This document shows, piece after piece, positions 49,145-60,883 of a stretch of 64,000 nt of DNA. The DNA lies in NCBI GenBank assembly GCA_036346405.1, contig CM070561.1:9904441-9968440 (forward strand), given 5' to 3'. The translations under genes and the position numbers were made by a program. Under the pieces are notes generated by a model. The model was not told where the DNA came from. It saw only the letters and a list, made by a program, of their open reading frames with translations, and searched no databases. Every line of letters starts with the position of its first letter. Position 1 is the stretch's first letter. The DNA comes from Phyllostachys edulis. Lineage: Eukaryota; Streptophyta; Magnoliopsida; Poales; Poaceae.

Positions 49145-51275
49145 CTTCCTCCGCCGCCCACCATGGCTGAAGTGCTCATGCAGATAGAGCACAACAGAAT
49201 GGACCAAACGCGCATCCTCGAGCAGATTGCGCGTAATACCTCTTTAGCTCCTGTACCAGCTAGAGAGACTGGAGGGCATCGTGCTTAAGGAGGTCTTGCT
49301 AAGTTTCAGCGGACTAACCCGCTAGTATTCTCCAGCTCTGAAGATCCCATGGAAGCTGAGGACTGGCTAAGAAATATTAAGAAGAAATTGTTGATTGCTC
49401 AGTGTTCGAAAAGGGAGAAGGTTTTGTTCACTAGTTATCAGTTAGACGGCGTAGCTAGTGCCTGGTGGGAAAACTTCTATACCATCCAGCCTGCTGGACA
49501 CGTCCCTACTTGGGATGAGTTCAAGGAGGCATTTCAGGAAGCCCATATCCCTGAAGGAGTTGTGTCGATCAAGCAACAAGAGTTTCTTGCTCTCAAGCAA
49601 AGGCAGAAGTCTGTGATGGAGTATCTGCATGAATTCAACTTCCTTGCCCGTTATGCACCCGATGACGTTTCGACTGACCTTCGTCGTCGAAACCGATTCA
49701 TGAATGGGTTAACGGAAGAGCTGCAGATGGCTTTGTCAGTTCAGGATTTCAGGAATTTCCAACACCTTGTTAGTAAAGCTATCATTGCTGAGAGTAAGTC
49801 AAAAGCTTTGGATGAAGCTCGCAAAAGGAAGAGAGCTACCCAGTTGGCATCTAGTAGCAGTTCACCGAGGCCGCGCATGTGGCCGCCTCAACCTCTTCGA
49901 GCTATAGTTCCAGTTTTTCTGAGGCTGCCAGTGTTCGCTCCTCGTCCACCTCCACCTAACGGGCAGCCAAGGCCTAATGGGAATCAGTCACAGAATATCA
50001 AAAATGTCAAACCAGGTGTGACATGTTTTCACTGTGGCCATCCCAGACATTATGCCAATAATTGTTTGGCAAGGCAGCGTGGTCTACCTCCAGTTCAGCC
50101 TGCTCCAGCACTTGTCCGACCAGCACCTCCTCAGAGACCGCCGGTCAAATCTGATCCGGCTCAAGCCCATGGTCGAGTAAACCAGATTATGGCAGAAGAG
50201 GCAATAGCTGCTCCTGACGTCGTGCTTGGTACGCTCCTTGTTAATTCCAGCCCTGCTTCTGTTCTTTTTTATTCTGGAGCATCCTATTCTTTTATCAAGA
50301 GTGCATTTGCTATTCAACACCAATTAGATATGTATGCGCTTCAGTCGCCGTATCTTATTTATTCTCCTGGTTCAGTTTTTAGAACTAACCAAATCTGTCG
50401 AAGTGTGAAAATAGAGATTCAGGGTGTAGAACTTCTAGCAGATTTGATTGTGTTAGATTCTAAAGGATTAGATGTTATCTTGGGAATGGACTGGCTGTCC
50501 AAGCATCAGGGTAAAATTGATTGTGCAAGTCGGTCCATTTCTGTTTCAAATGAAAGCGGCCTTCAAGTTGTTTTTCATTCCAAGCCAGCCGATTCTCATC
50601 TTTATTCTTTGGAAGCTGCTACCACCCCTACTCTGGAGATGGTACTAGTAGTTTATGAGTATCCAGATGTCTTTCCTGAAGATCTTCTAGGCATGCCCCC
50701 AGATCGGGAAGTGGAGTTTGCAATCGAGCTAGTACCCGATACTGCTCCGATATCCAGAAGACCTTATCGGATGCCTCCCAATGAGCTGGTGGAGTTGAAG
50801 AAACAGCTTGGGGTATTGCTTGACAAGGGATTTATTCGATCGAGCTCCTCACCTTGGGGATGCCCGGCCATCTTTGTCAAGAAGAAAGACAAGACTTTGC
50901 GGATGTGTGTGGACTACCGTCCGTTAAATGAAGCACTGTCAAAAACAAATATCCCCTCCCTCGCATTGATGATCTGTTTGATCAATTGACTGGAGCCCAA
51001 GTCTTTTCCAAGATTGATTTGTGATCGGGCTATCATCAGATCAAGGTCAGGGCCGAAGATATTCCTAAGACAGCATTTTCTACTCGCTACGGTTTGTACG
51101 AGTATATTGTCATGTCTTTTGGTCTGACAAATGCTCCGGCATACTTTATGAATCTCATGAATTCGGTATTCATGGATTACTTGGATAAATTTGTTGTCTT
51201 GTTCATTGACGACATTCTCATTTACTCCAAGTCTGATGAAGAGCATGAGCAGCATTTGAGGCTTGTGTTGGAGAC
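49145..51275 (+). pseudogene. Gypsy gag, protease and first part of reverse transcriptase, broken
   Basis: Gag continues in frame from 43983. A stop lies near 49286; then an open stretch of 546 codons (49349-50989) carries the gag core (LDGVASAWW, QEFLALKQ, residues 1-145). A zinc knuckle C226-x2-C229-x4-H234-x4-C239 and the protease follow. The protease active site reads YSGAS at 308-312, where the family has DSGAS or DTGAS, so the catalytic Asp is lost; the later ILGMDWL motif is kept. Reverse transcriptase starts near residue 440 (PDVFPEDL, FIRSSSSPWGCPAIFVKKKD). A frameshift near 50940 and a TGA at 51022-51024 break it. The active site [10 protein letters not shown] is intact near 51205-51234. 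The hAT-like insertion starts at 51276. Confidence 0.88.
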
Positions 51276-51429
51276 CAAGGTTATGAAAATCGGTTCTAGT
51301 CGGCGACTAGGCGCCGACTACGCGCTAGTCGTCCCTCTCCCGCTGCGTTTTGCCCCAAGGCGGACCTCTAGTCGGGGCCAGCGCCTCGGCGGTCCAACGC
51401 GGGTCTCGGCGGTCCTCATGGCGCCGGGC

Positions 51430-51990
51430 GGCGCTAGGCGGTGCTGGCGAGGCGGGCGCCGAGGTGGAGCATAAGAAGACAACAACGCCCCGACCACGTT
51501 GCGATGCTAGGGTTCGGCCTTCCCCGCCGCCGAGTCGAACTCGCCCCGGCTCTCGTCCTACTCGGGTTCCTCCCCATCCTACTCCGGTGCCTCGGCGAGG
51601 TCGTGCGTCTCCGACTCGGCGCAGCGCGGCCGCCCCGTCGACCCGCTCCACGTGCTGCCGTCGTCGCCTCCCTCCGCCGCATCGACCCCAAGGTAAACAA
51701 TCCGCAATTGCCAATTAGCGATTGCCCATCGCCTCTTCAGACTAATGGCTCGCTTTCGCTGGCTCTAGGTGTCGCTGGCGATCAAAGACGCCGCCGAGGG
51801 CGAGGCGGCGAAGAAGCGGAAGGGCGTGTGGATCGAGATCGACGATGAGGACAAGAGTGAGAGGGCAGCGGTGGCCAGCGAGGGGAGCACCATCACGAGC
51901 GCCGCGTTAGCGGGCTCAACGGCCACGCTCGAGTTGCCCCGGCCTCTGCGGGCGATGGTGGTGGTGAGAAGTCGCCATGAGCGTAAAATA
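51430..51990 (+). other. GC-rich captured gene piece inside the hAT-like element
   Basis: An apparent donor (CCCAAG/GTAAAC at about 51691) and acceptor (GGCTCTAG at 51768) frame a small intron. The following frame encodes AAEGEAAKKRKGVWIEIDDE, an acidic-basic stretch that could be nuclear. The gene of origin is not recognised. Codon composition is typical of grass first exons and quite unlike the surrounding gypsy gene. Confidence 0.4.
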
Positions 51991-53236
51991 TCCGAGCAAC
52001 GTAAATTGTCTGCGATTATGTTATGCACTTGCAGCAGGACCAATCCAAGTTTGAAGAGTCGCCTCGATCACCGTAATCTCTTGCAACACGATTTCTCAAA
52101 GAAATGGTTCTTCTTCGAGGATAGGAAGTTGAGAAGCAACACTTGATGATAGCCAAGTAAATGAAGTGGAATCGCACCTAAGAGAGACCCATTCACTAAA
52201 TTATGAGGTTTGGTTGAACCCTTCTCTCTTCAAGGAAGATAGGCCATTTTGCTTATTTGCTCACCGTTAGATTTATTTGGTTATGTAACAGAAGCCGGGC
52301 ATTGCTAGGTAGATCGAACATCGAGAGGAAACTTTGATGCAAAGATTGCAAGTTCTTCAGTGGAATTGATATAAGAAGCCCTGAAACCGCGAATGACCAA
52401 GTGCTATTCTTTGAAAGTGTAAAGCCTAGTGGACCTCCACGTCACAAGAAGGAAAGCCTCACAAGTGAATGGAATGCTAATGCATATGTCAATGCATTCT
52501 GTAAGTTTGCTTATAGAGGCCATATTGCTTAAAGCAAAGTCTTTGGAAGGTCTTGGTAGAGTGACAGTACTAAGCTGAATTTTTCTTTCTAGCTATGTGT
52601 TCTCTTGTTTTATACTTAAGCATTGTCATCGAAATTTGGATAGTAGCTCGAAGCTTTGCAAAAACAACATTCTAATAATCTAATGTACATGGGCTTAGTT
52701 TCCTAGTATTTTAAGATTAAATGTAAATGAAACATATGTATTGGACAAAGCCAAACTGTTGTGCTAATTAAAAGGGTTATCTTTATATTGATAATTTACG
52801 CATCCGGGAGAGCTCTGTCACATCCAATCCGAATTTCACTTAGACTTATGTTATCTTGACATGGCAGATCTTTGCGAAGAATGTAGAATCATCATAGACA
52901 TTGTAGAGTCTGCATGGCCATAAGGTAGATGGCTTATTATACTCAAACAACACAACACAGCTTCGTAATGATTAACATTAGATCCGAATCTTAACCTCGT
53001 AACATTGTTCTTTTTAGGTAAAGGCTAAAGAATATCATAGTAAAAGTTATCGCACCAATTTCCATAAGTGTGCTGCTGTCTGATGATACTTGTATGTGCA
53101 TGCCTTGTATGTGTCTGCAAGTTTAAAGGTAGTGCAAAGATTTTAAGTATTTTCAAGCAATTCCAAACACTTGTCATCACTTGCTTACTCATACTTCATA
53201 TTGTCATTGTGACCTTGTTAAGAAAACAACAATGGT

Positions 53237-53407
53237 GTAGGTAAACAGGATAGTCGCAAGAGATTGATGATCGGGGATGCGAGCATTAGTGTTGAACTTG
53301 GAGACCATGAACTTCCGTTTATTGATTTTGAGGAAATAGTCACTGCAACAAACAATTTCTCTATGTCTAACCTGCTTGGACAAGGTGGCTTTGGCAAAGT
53401 TTACAAG
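53237..53407 (+). pseudogene. Receptor-like kinase exon fragment (start of kinase domain)
   Basis: The frame gives [18 protein letters not shown] and then [13 protein letters not shown], followed at once by a splice donor (AAG/GTAAGA at 53407/53408). The GxGxFGxV loop binds ATP in protein kinases. The preceding FxFEEIxTATNNFS pattern is characteristic of the S-domain (G-type lectin) receptor-kinase family. No further kinase exon is visible before 53945, so only the N-terminal lobe start was kept. It lies inside the hAT-like element and was probably captured from a host gene. Confidence 0.8.
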
Positions 53408-53945
53408 GTAAGAAGAAAGACCTACAACGTGTTGCCCTGATTGTACCGAATTATTGATTTTTTTAACCATTTTCTGCTGTTATTCTAAAACAGAATCATA
53501 ATGCATCATAACCTTAATTTTCTCCCGATTGAAATAATGCAGGGAATATCATAATAGATGTATAAAATGTGTGATGTGTGGCTGCATATGTTTCATTCAT
53601 TCATCAATCATTCATACATTCTCTCACATAATACTACAATAGCAAAATAACTCATCATTAATTAAATGTACATGTTTACATCAAGCTTTTGGAGGGGAGA
53701 TAATATACATGACTACATCAAATTGCCCATGTCTTGCTTCTTCAGATAATTTTCCTTCTATCTTGCATTCTTGCTCAATTTTGATGCCTGATGCTTGCTC
53801 AATTCATCATATTATTCATATTGTGGGCTTATCTGCACCGTAGCCAAGCCGACCGCCTGGGCACCGCCTAGACGCCGCCTAGTCCGCCTAGGCGCTAGGC
53901 CCCAGGCCACCGCCCGCCTAGCGCCTAGCGCTTTCTTGAACCATG

Positions 53946-54050
53946 TTGGAGACACTTCGTAAACATCAGCTGTATGCCAAATTCAGCAAGTGTGAGTTCT
54001 GGCTCAAGTAAGTCAAATTTTTGGGACATGTGTTATCCGAAGGTGGTATC
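53946..54050 (+). pseudogene. Gypsy reverse transcriptase, middle piece
   Basis: After the hAT-like element the reverse transcriptase frame resumes with LRKHQLYAKFSKCEFWL and, after a TAA, VKFLGHVLSEGG. This is the conserved end of the gypsy reverse transcriptase. The copia element interrupts it at 54051. Confidence 0.88.
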
Positions 54051-55584
54051 TGTTGGGTCACGGGTAGGCTACGATAGCTACAAACAAAATTTTCTACCAC
54101 GCAAACCAGGAAGCCATGCAAGTAGATGATCATAGATCGTTACCACCAGACGCGCAGAACAGTGGAAGAAGGGTTGGAGCAGCCTGGTCCAACGAAGAGC
54201 GCGTCGATGTAGTGGTCGTAGTCGATCGTCTCCTCCAGCAACGTCTGCGGTTCCTTGTGAAGATCGCGGATCGTCCTCAAGCGCAACAATCGTAGTAGCG
54301 CCTCTACGGTATCCACACGTCCAGGGAAGGAACAACCGAACGCCGGTGTGCAAAGACCAAGTCGCACGGTGGAGCTCTCAAGAAGATGGCGGCTAGGGTT
54401 TTGGTGGTGTTTCACATCCCCCATGACCTCATGCACCTCCTTATATAGTGCTCGTGGCGGATCCTATCCGAACACGCCATTTAATCGTATTTGTCTTGGT
54501 TTGTTCCAACCCGTTAAGTGTGTGACCACCAGAGGTTCATGTGTAGTTCGGTTGTGAGTCGAAACCGTTTTCGACCACAAGTCGTAGCGGCTCCTAGCAG
54601 AGCATATCGATTCCCGAATACACACAAATTATATCGGACGAACCTTAATACAATATGATCTACGACCAGGTCTTCATCACTTACGACCAGGTCCTATCTG
54701 TATACGACCAGTTCGTATGTGGTCACGACCAGTTCGTAACTCCTTACGACCAGGTTACGACCACTCAGGATTACGTTCGACCGATCTCACGACTAGCTCA
54801 GATTTGCATACGACGACCAGAATCGCTCGACCGAGCGACCTACTCGTGTATACTCCCTTTGCCTCACGATGTCTGGTTGAACTCCAGGTGAGATGTTGTG
54901 TCATCCATGGACTGTTCAATACTTTCTCGATCGAGTATCGATAACTTTACGTGGTCGAACACTTCGACTACTAGAGGCATGGCCATGCACTTTCTTTATC
55001 CGATCACAACGAGGGCCCAGAGACATCTCTCTGTTATGTTAGGAGGGCAAATCCCATATCCGATCAGTCACATTCCTCTCCATGTTTGAGCATACCCCAA
55101 AGCTACCTTTATAACTACCCGATTCACGGTGTAGCGTTTGGCAACCCCTAAGAGTGCTCTTACACATGTAGGAAACCATCTTGATGTCGAGTCTAAGAAT
55201 TATACATCATCATTGCTTGAGACCAACTAATGACACATAGATTCATAACAATCTCAATAGTGCCTCAAGGTGGGTCTTATCCAACATCATGTTCTCTAAC
55301 ATGTGTCCATACTATTGGTTTGATATCTCCATATCTATGACTCGTGAAACATAGTCATCAACCAATACATATGCTAGTCTATTCATATGTGTCCTCATAT
55401 GTTTACGACCAGGGATCGTGTAAGAATAATTATTGCAGAAATATAGAGTTTCACAACCAAGTCACATATTTGATAATAAATATTAGCAATATTATTCTAG
55501 GAACAAGATAACACATTATCCAATGTCATGAACATAATGAAATATAATCATCTCTATGATTGCCTCTAGGGCATATTTCCAACA
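54051..55584 (-). repeat. 3' LTR of the copia element
   Basis: It runs from TGTTGGGTCACGGG to CATATTTCCAACA on the plus strand and matches 60884-62420 with scattered substitutions and many 1-3 base indels. Confidence 0.95.
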
Positions 55585-55600
55585 GTCTCCCACTTGCACT
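55585..55600 (-). promoter_or_regulatory. Polypurine tract of the copia element
   Basis: The minus strand reads AGTGCAAGTGGGAGAC directly before the LTR start TGTTGG. Confidence 0.8.
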
Positions 55601-55604
55601 AGAG

Positions 55605-57090
55605 TCAATCATTTAGGTATCTAATACCGATAGCTCTTGTGTGTGCCTCATGCTTTGGCTGTGTGAGAGGCTTTGTCAACGGATCAGCTACATTTAAATC
55701 CGTATGAACTTTGCATATCTTAACATCTCCTCTATCCACCAACTCGCGGATAAGATGATAACGCCTGAGTATATGTTTGGACTTCTGATGGGATCTAGGC
55801 TCCTTGGCTTGAGCAATGGTTCCATTGTTGTCACAATAGAGATCCATTGGGCTCGAGGCACTCGGAACCATTCCCAATTCAGCAATGAAATTCCTTATCC
55901 AAACACCTTCTTTTGCGACTTGAAGCGCAATGTACTCGACCTCGTCGTGGAATCAAGAACCGTCTCTTGCTTGGAACTTTTCGACTCACGCTTCTCCATT
56001 CAAAATGAATACAAAACCAGATTGCGTAACGATAATCATCTTTGTCGGTTTGGAAGCTTGCATCGGTGTAACCATTTACAACGAGCTCTTCATTACCGCC
56101 ATAAACTAGAACACATCCTTAGTCCTTCTTAAGTACTTAAGAATGTTTTTACTACCGTCCATGACATTCACCGGATCGACTTGGTATCTGCTTTCGTAAC
56201 ACTTAGAGCATATGATACATCTGATCGTGTACATATCATGGCGTATATGATAGATCCAATGGCGAAGCATATGGAATATCACTCATTTTGTCTCGCTCAT
56301 CGCTGGTCGAGGACACTGATTCTGCTAAGATTAATGCCATGTGCCATGGGCAAGAATCCTCTCTTGGAATTTTGCATGTTGAACCGATTCAACACTTTGT
56401 CTATGTACATTTCCTGGCTTAATCCAATTAGCCTCTTAGATCTATCTCTATAGATCCTTATTCCCAAGATATATGCTGCATCTCCTAAATCTTTCATTGA
56501 GAAACTTTTTCTTAATGAAGATTTAACAGATTCTAGCATCGGAATGTCATTTCCGACCAGTAGTATGTCATCTACATACAAGATCAGAATAACAAGTGCG
56601 CTCCCACTAACCTTCATGTAAACACAAGGTTCTTCTTTGTTCTTGATGAAACCAAACCTTTTGATCTCCTCATCAAAACGTATATTCCAACTCCGAGATG
56701 CTTGCTTCAACCCATAAATGGACTTTTGAAGTTTGCATACTTTACTAGTATTGTTTGGATCGACAAAACCTTCAGGTTGTGTCATGTACACATCCTCATC
56801 TAGGTTTCCATTAAGGAAAGCTGTTTTGACATCCATTTGCCATATCTCATAGTCAAAATATGCAAGAATTGCTAGAATGATCCGAACAGATTTAAGCATC
56901 GCCATCTTGGTGAGAAAGTCTCATCGTAGTCAACTCCTTGAACTTGTCGAAAACCTTTTGCGACTAGTCGAGCCTTATGAATGTGAACATTTCCATCCAT
57001 ATCAATCTTTTTCTTATAGATCCATTTGCACTCAATGGTTTTGACACCATCAAGTGGATCGACCGTGTTCCAAACCCGATTTTCTCTCAT
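55605..57090 (-). pseudogene. Copia reverse transcriptase and RNase H, frameshifted
   Basis: Starting at 57090 the minus strand gives KTIECKWIYKKKIDMDGNVH and ARLVAKGFRQVQGVDYDETF. A frame change follows, and then WQMDVKTAFLNGNLDEDVYM and YGLKQASRSWN. The active site LYVDDILLVGND is intact. From about 56290 to 55900 several frame changes occur in the region where DASFQTDKDD and SSKQETVLDS can be read. The last open stretch (55877-55605) holds LYCDNNGTIAQAKEP and NVADPLTKPL, the RNase H end. In life it copied element RNA into DNA and degraded the RNA strand. Confidence 0.88.
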
Positions 57091-57189
57091 GGAATCTTTT
57101 TGATTTCATGGCTCCAAGCCATTTCTCGAGTCCGGGTCCATCATCGCTTCCTCATAAGTCTTAGGCTCACCATTATTCAATAATAATCG

Positions 57190-58034
57190 TCATGCCCATA
57201 CCTTGTAGGCAATTGACGCGCCTTTTAGATCTACGTGGGGTGGTGCCTTATCTCTGTGTTCAACAACAATTTGTTCATCCAAGAGAGGTTCAAGAGGAGT
57301 TGAAACACTTTCAGATGTTTCCGAATTTCTTCGAGTTGCACCTTTCTCCCATCGACTCCTTTTGAAAGAAACTCTTTCTCCAAAAGACACCATTTCGGCA
57401 ACAAAACTTTGTCTTCTTCCGGTTGTAGAAATAATATCCTTTGGTTTCCTAGGATATCCTATAAAGAAGCATTTATCCGATTTGGGTGTGAGCTTATCGG
57501 GACGTCAAACGCTTAACATAGACATCACATCCCCAAATCCTTAGAAAAGACAAACTAGGACTTTTCGGTCCACATCTCATATGGTGTCTTATCTCTTGAT
57601 TTAGATGGTACCTTATTTAAAATGAAAGCGGCGGTTTCTAGAGCATAACCCCAAAAATATAATGGCAGATCCGATTGGCTCATCATTGATCGAACCATGT
57701 CCAACAAGGTCCTATTCTGGCTCGGACACCCCATTCCATTGTGGAGTGCGGGTGGTGTAAGTGTGGAACAATTCCACATTGTTTCAAATGATTACCAAAC
57801 TCATGGCTCAAAACTCACCTCCACGATCGGATCGTAAAGATTTGATTGTCTTGCCAAGTTGATTACAGACTTCATTCGGAACTCCTTGAACTTTTCAAAG
57901 GATTCCGACTTGTGCCTCATTAAGTAGATATATCCATATCTACTATAGTCATCGGTGAAAGTAATGAAATCTTGAAAACCACCTCTAGTCGTCAGACTTA
58001 TTGGTCCACACACATCGGTATGTATGAGTGCCAA
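57190..58034 (-). pseudogene. Copia integrase, frameshifted
   Basis: MALIHTDVCGPISLTTRGGF and FTDDYSRYGYIYLMRHKSES carry the first two catalytic Asp residues. The third catalytic position (NGVSE in the family) is still encoded near 57735 but a deletion right after it shifts the frame. TLLDMVRSMMSQSDLPLYFW and NKVPSKSRDKTPYEMW follow in another frame. The C-terminal part to 57190 is low in conserved motifs. Confidence 0.82.
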
Positions 58035-58079
58035 CTAGTTTGGACGCCCTTTCACTACGACCGGTGAAAGGTGTCTTGG

Positions 58080-58640
58080 TCATCTTCCGACTGTGCAAGA
58101 CTCGCATGTTTCAAATGATTCCAAATCAAATGAGTTTAGAGTTCCATCATTATGGAGCTTTTTCATGCGTTTCTCACTTATGTGACCCAAACGACAATGC
58201 CAAATAAAAGTGGAATTTATTTCATTAGGCCGAAGCCTTTTCGTATTAATATTATAGACTAATGCATCATCAAGATTTAAAATAAACAACCCATTCAAAA
58301 CAGGTGCATAGCCATAAAACACTTCATTCAAAAATATAGAACAACCATTGTTCTCTATAATGAATTTATAACCCTCTGCCATCAAACATGAGGCAGAGAT
58401 AATGTTTCTACTAATGGCTGGAACGTAATAACAATTATTCAATTCCATAATAAATCCTGAAGGCAAAAGTAGTGGCATAGTCCCGACGGCTAATGCAAAC
58501 AACCTTTGCTTTATTCCCGACATAAAGATCCATCTAGCCCTTGCAATCATCCTACTTCTTGTTAGACTCGCATCGTATTGCAAATATGAGCAACCGATCC
58601 CAGTATCAAATACCCATGAGTTAACGGAAGAGTCAAGAAG
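58080..58640 (-). pseudogene. Copia protease end and integrase zinc-binding domain
   Basis: WVFDTGIGC near 58600-58625 is the protease active site region (DTG). The open stretch then runs through CYYVPAISRNIISASCL to FIWHCRLGHISEKRMKKL and ETCESC, the His-His-Cys-Cys zinc site ahead of the integrase core. Confidence 0.82.
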
Positions 58641-58689
58641 AAAAATATCTATAACATTAATACCGTAGTGGAAGTTTTAGTCCCACCAT

Positions 58690-59500
58690 TCCTTTTCTCG
58701 ATCGGCCTGTATTTCTTGCGGTTCCTCTTCCAATGGCCTAGTTCTTTGCAAGAAAAGCATTCATCCTCTTGAGTCGGGCGGACTTAGTCTTGGGTTTAGG
58801 TTTGTCGGTTTGGATCTCATCCAAACTTTAGCCTTGCCCTTTTCTTGACCCAAGTCTTAGCCTTCTTCTTGAAGCTTGTACTCTTTTGCACCATCATCAC
58901 ATGATTGTTGCATTTCTTAATGCCCTCTCATTGTCTTAAGCATCATATGCGATTCGGTGAGATTCTTGTCTAAACTGTTCATATGGAAGTTCAAAATGAA
59001 CGGCCATAGCTTTCGTGAAGCGAAGCAAGAATCAAATCAGAGCCAATTCTTGGCTAAGTGGAAAACCAAGTTTTTCCAAGCTCGTGTGTAACCAACCATT
59101 TTGATTACATGAGGGCTCACCGAACCACCCTCACTAGCTTACATCCAAACAAGTTCTTTGAGATCTCAAATCTCTCGGTTCTTGTTTGTGTCTCAAACAT
59201 GCCTTTGAGCGCCACGATCATATCGTAGGCCTCTATGTTCTCAAACCGCTTCAAGGTGCGAGTTCATAGCGCAAGCATGAGACAGCCTAACATCAAGGGA
59301 CTCATCACATGCCCTTTTATAGGCGGTTTTAATGGCGGCAATGACATTTTACGTAGGCACTTTCGAATTGGTTCTTCTAGAACATGTTCCTTTTTATCTT
59401 GCCTGAGAACAATTCTCAGGTTGTGGGACCAATCCGCAAAATTTGTTCCATTAAGTTTTTCCTTTTCAAGTATCGAACGTAAAGCAAAACTGGATTAGGT
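58690..59500 (-). pseudogene. Copia gag, frameshifted
   Basis: A zinc knuckle near 58719-58762 reads CFSCKELGHWKRNR: the last Cys of CX2CX4HX4C is replaced by Arg. Upstream, around 59370-59490, LRIVLRQDKKEHVLEEPI is the conserved beginning of gag in this lineage. Stops and frame changes separate the pieces. Confidence 0.7.
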
Positions 59501-60870
59501 ACAGAATTGGTGCCATGATCTACAACAAAAATATATGCAAAACTAAGACATATGTTCATTAAAGTAACTTCTATTAAACAATTTAATAAAGATACTCCCA
59601 CTAAACACCATATCCCTCTTATGACATTTAATGATTCAAGATCCATAATCATTTAATCAACTAGTGAGCTTTGGCTTCACTGCTAGAAGACTAGTGAAAA
59701 TGGTAAGCAACCTTTGCTAATCATATCAACTATATGACTCTTGTTGTTGGGCAAGATCTGTATGCTTCTAAGACCCAACCTTTATGCCCCAAGGTCCACA
59801 ACTGTTATGATAACCTTGTTAAGTTAAACCAATGCCCGTGTAAGTGTCTGACACAAACCCATCTAGTCAAGGAGAGTTAATGGCACTCTGCTTTGGCAAG
59901 ACCTACCATTAAAATACATGACTTTGGATGGTGCGGCATGTTTGGGAGGGCATCAATTTAACTTAATATTAAGTGAGGGAATTTTACTTCTATCATGTTA
60001 AAAGCAATTAAAGCAAAATAACATGCATAGAAATAAACAAACAGGAATGTAAAGGCATTCACAGACAATCAAATTGCATTGTGATATAGCATGACCCTTC
60101 TTCATGGTAATCTCCATCGCCATGCATCCTGTTCACCATGTCTTCAAGTGGTGGACTCCTCCAAGCTCTCCTACTAAGCCATTATTTCTAATAGCACTAG
60201 CAATGAAACACAAGGAGTAAAGAAGCATCACAAGTCGACACGCAGTCAAGTTATACAATTATAGATGACCTTGGGCTGCAATTAACATGACACGCAGTCA
60301 TGAATGTTACAAGCATACATGCATCTCATACATGAAACAAGTATGGGTCATACTATTCACATCAATCCTGCAAAAACAAGTTATGCACGTAATCCAATTC
60401 TAACGGACGACATGAGCACACACTACCTATAGCGCTTGTGATGCGAATACTGAAGACGGCGCCCCTCATTTGGTCGAGGGCAAGGCTAAAACTTTTTCGA
60501 AACATGAATCTTATTCACGATCCGAGCCTTGGAAATCATCGTGTTAATCATATTAACCCTATTCTCGAACCACTCGATTATTGCCTTGATCGACCACATC
60601 TTGCGGCAAACTCCGATGGCGAATTCGACCGTAGAGGAGTGTTATGCAGACTGGTCATGAACAAGCGCAGCAAACGATCTGGTCCTTAAAGCTCATACCT
60701 CCTCGTACAACCCATCTACTACCACCGAGAACTGATCGATCATATCGACTAGGGTCTAGGTCGTTCCATCTATATGAACCGATCTAGGGTGCACCCAAGA
60801 ATAGATCCAATCTACTACTACCACATATCAACTATATGCGACCGATCCAGATCAAAAACTACGCAGGATG
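59501..60870 (-). other. Leader of the copia element
   Basis: The stretch between primer site and gag is about 1.4 kb. Long leaders before gag are known in BARE-type elements. No gene is seen. Confidence 0.6.
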
Positions 60871-60882
60871 GCTCTGATACCA
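60871..60882 (-). promoter_or_regulatory. Primer binding site for initiator tRNA-Met
   Basis: The minus strand reads TGGTATCAGAGC one base from the LTR edge. Confidence 0.95.
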
Positions 60883-60883
60883 C

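Larger units (their letters stand above)
51276..53945. mobile_element. hAT-like transposon carrying host gene pieces
   Basis: It has an exact 8-bp target duplication TTGGAGAC (51268-51275 and 53946-53953) and imperfect terminal inverted repeats: CAAGGTTATGAAAA on the left, CATGGTTCAAGAAA read from the right. Both termini then turn into CGCCTAGGCG-like GC palindromes. An 8-bp duplication with short ends fits the hAT superfamily. No transposase is encoded. At least one host exon (53237-53407) and a GC-rich gene piece (51430-51990) are inside. The rest, 52146-53230 and 53408-53830, shows nothing I can name. Confidence 0.75.

Noticed and set aside
54140..54436. Minus-strand frames repeated at 60911-61151
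   Set aside because: They are the same LTR sequence in two copies and differ in frame between copies. No protein is expected there.
56297..56905. Possible integrated pararetrovirus reverse transcriptase
   Set aside because: Domain order (integrase before reverse transcriptase), LTRs, primer site and target duplication show a copia element; no movement or coat protein genes are present.
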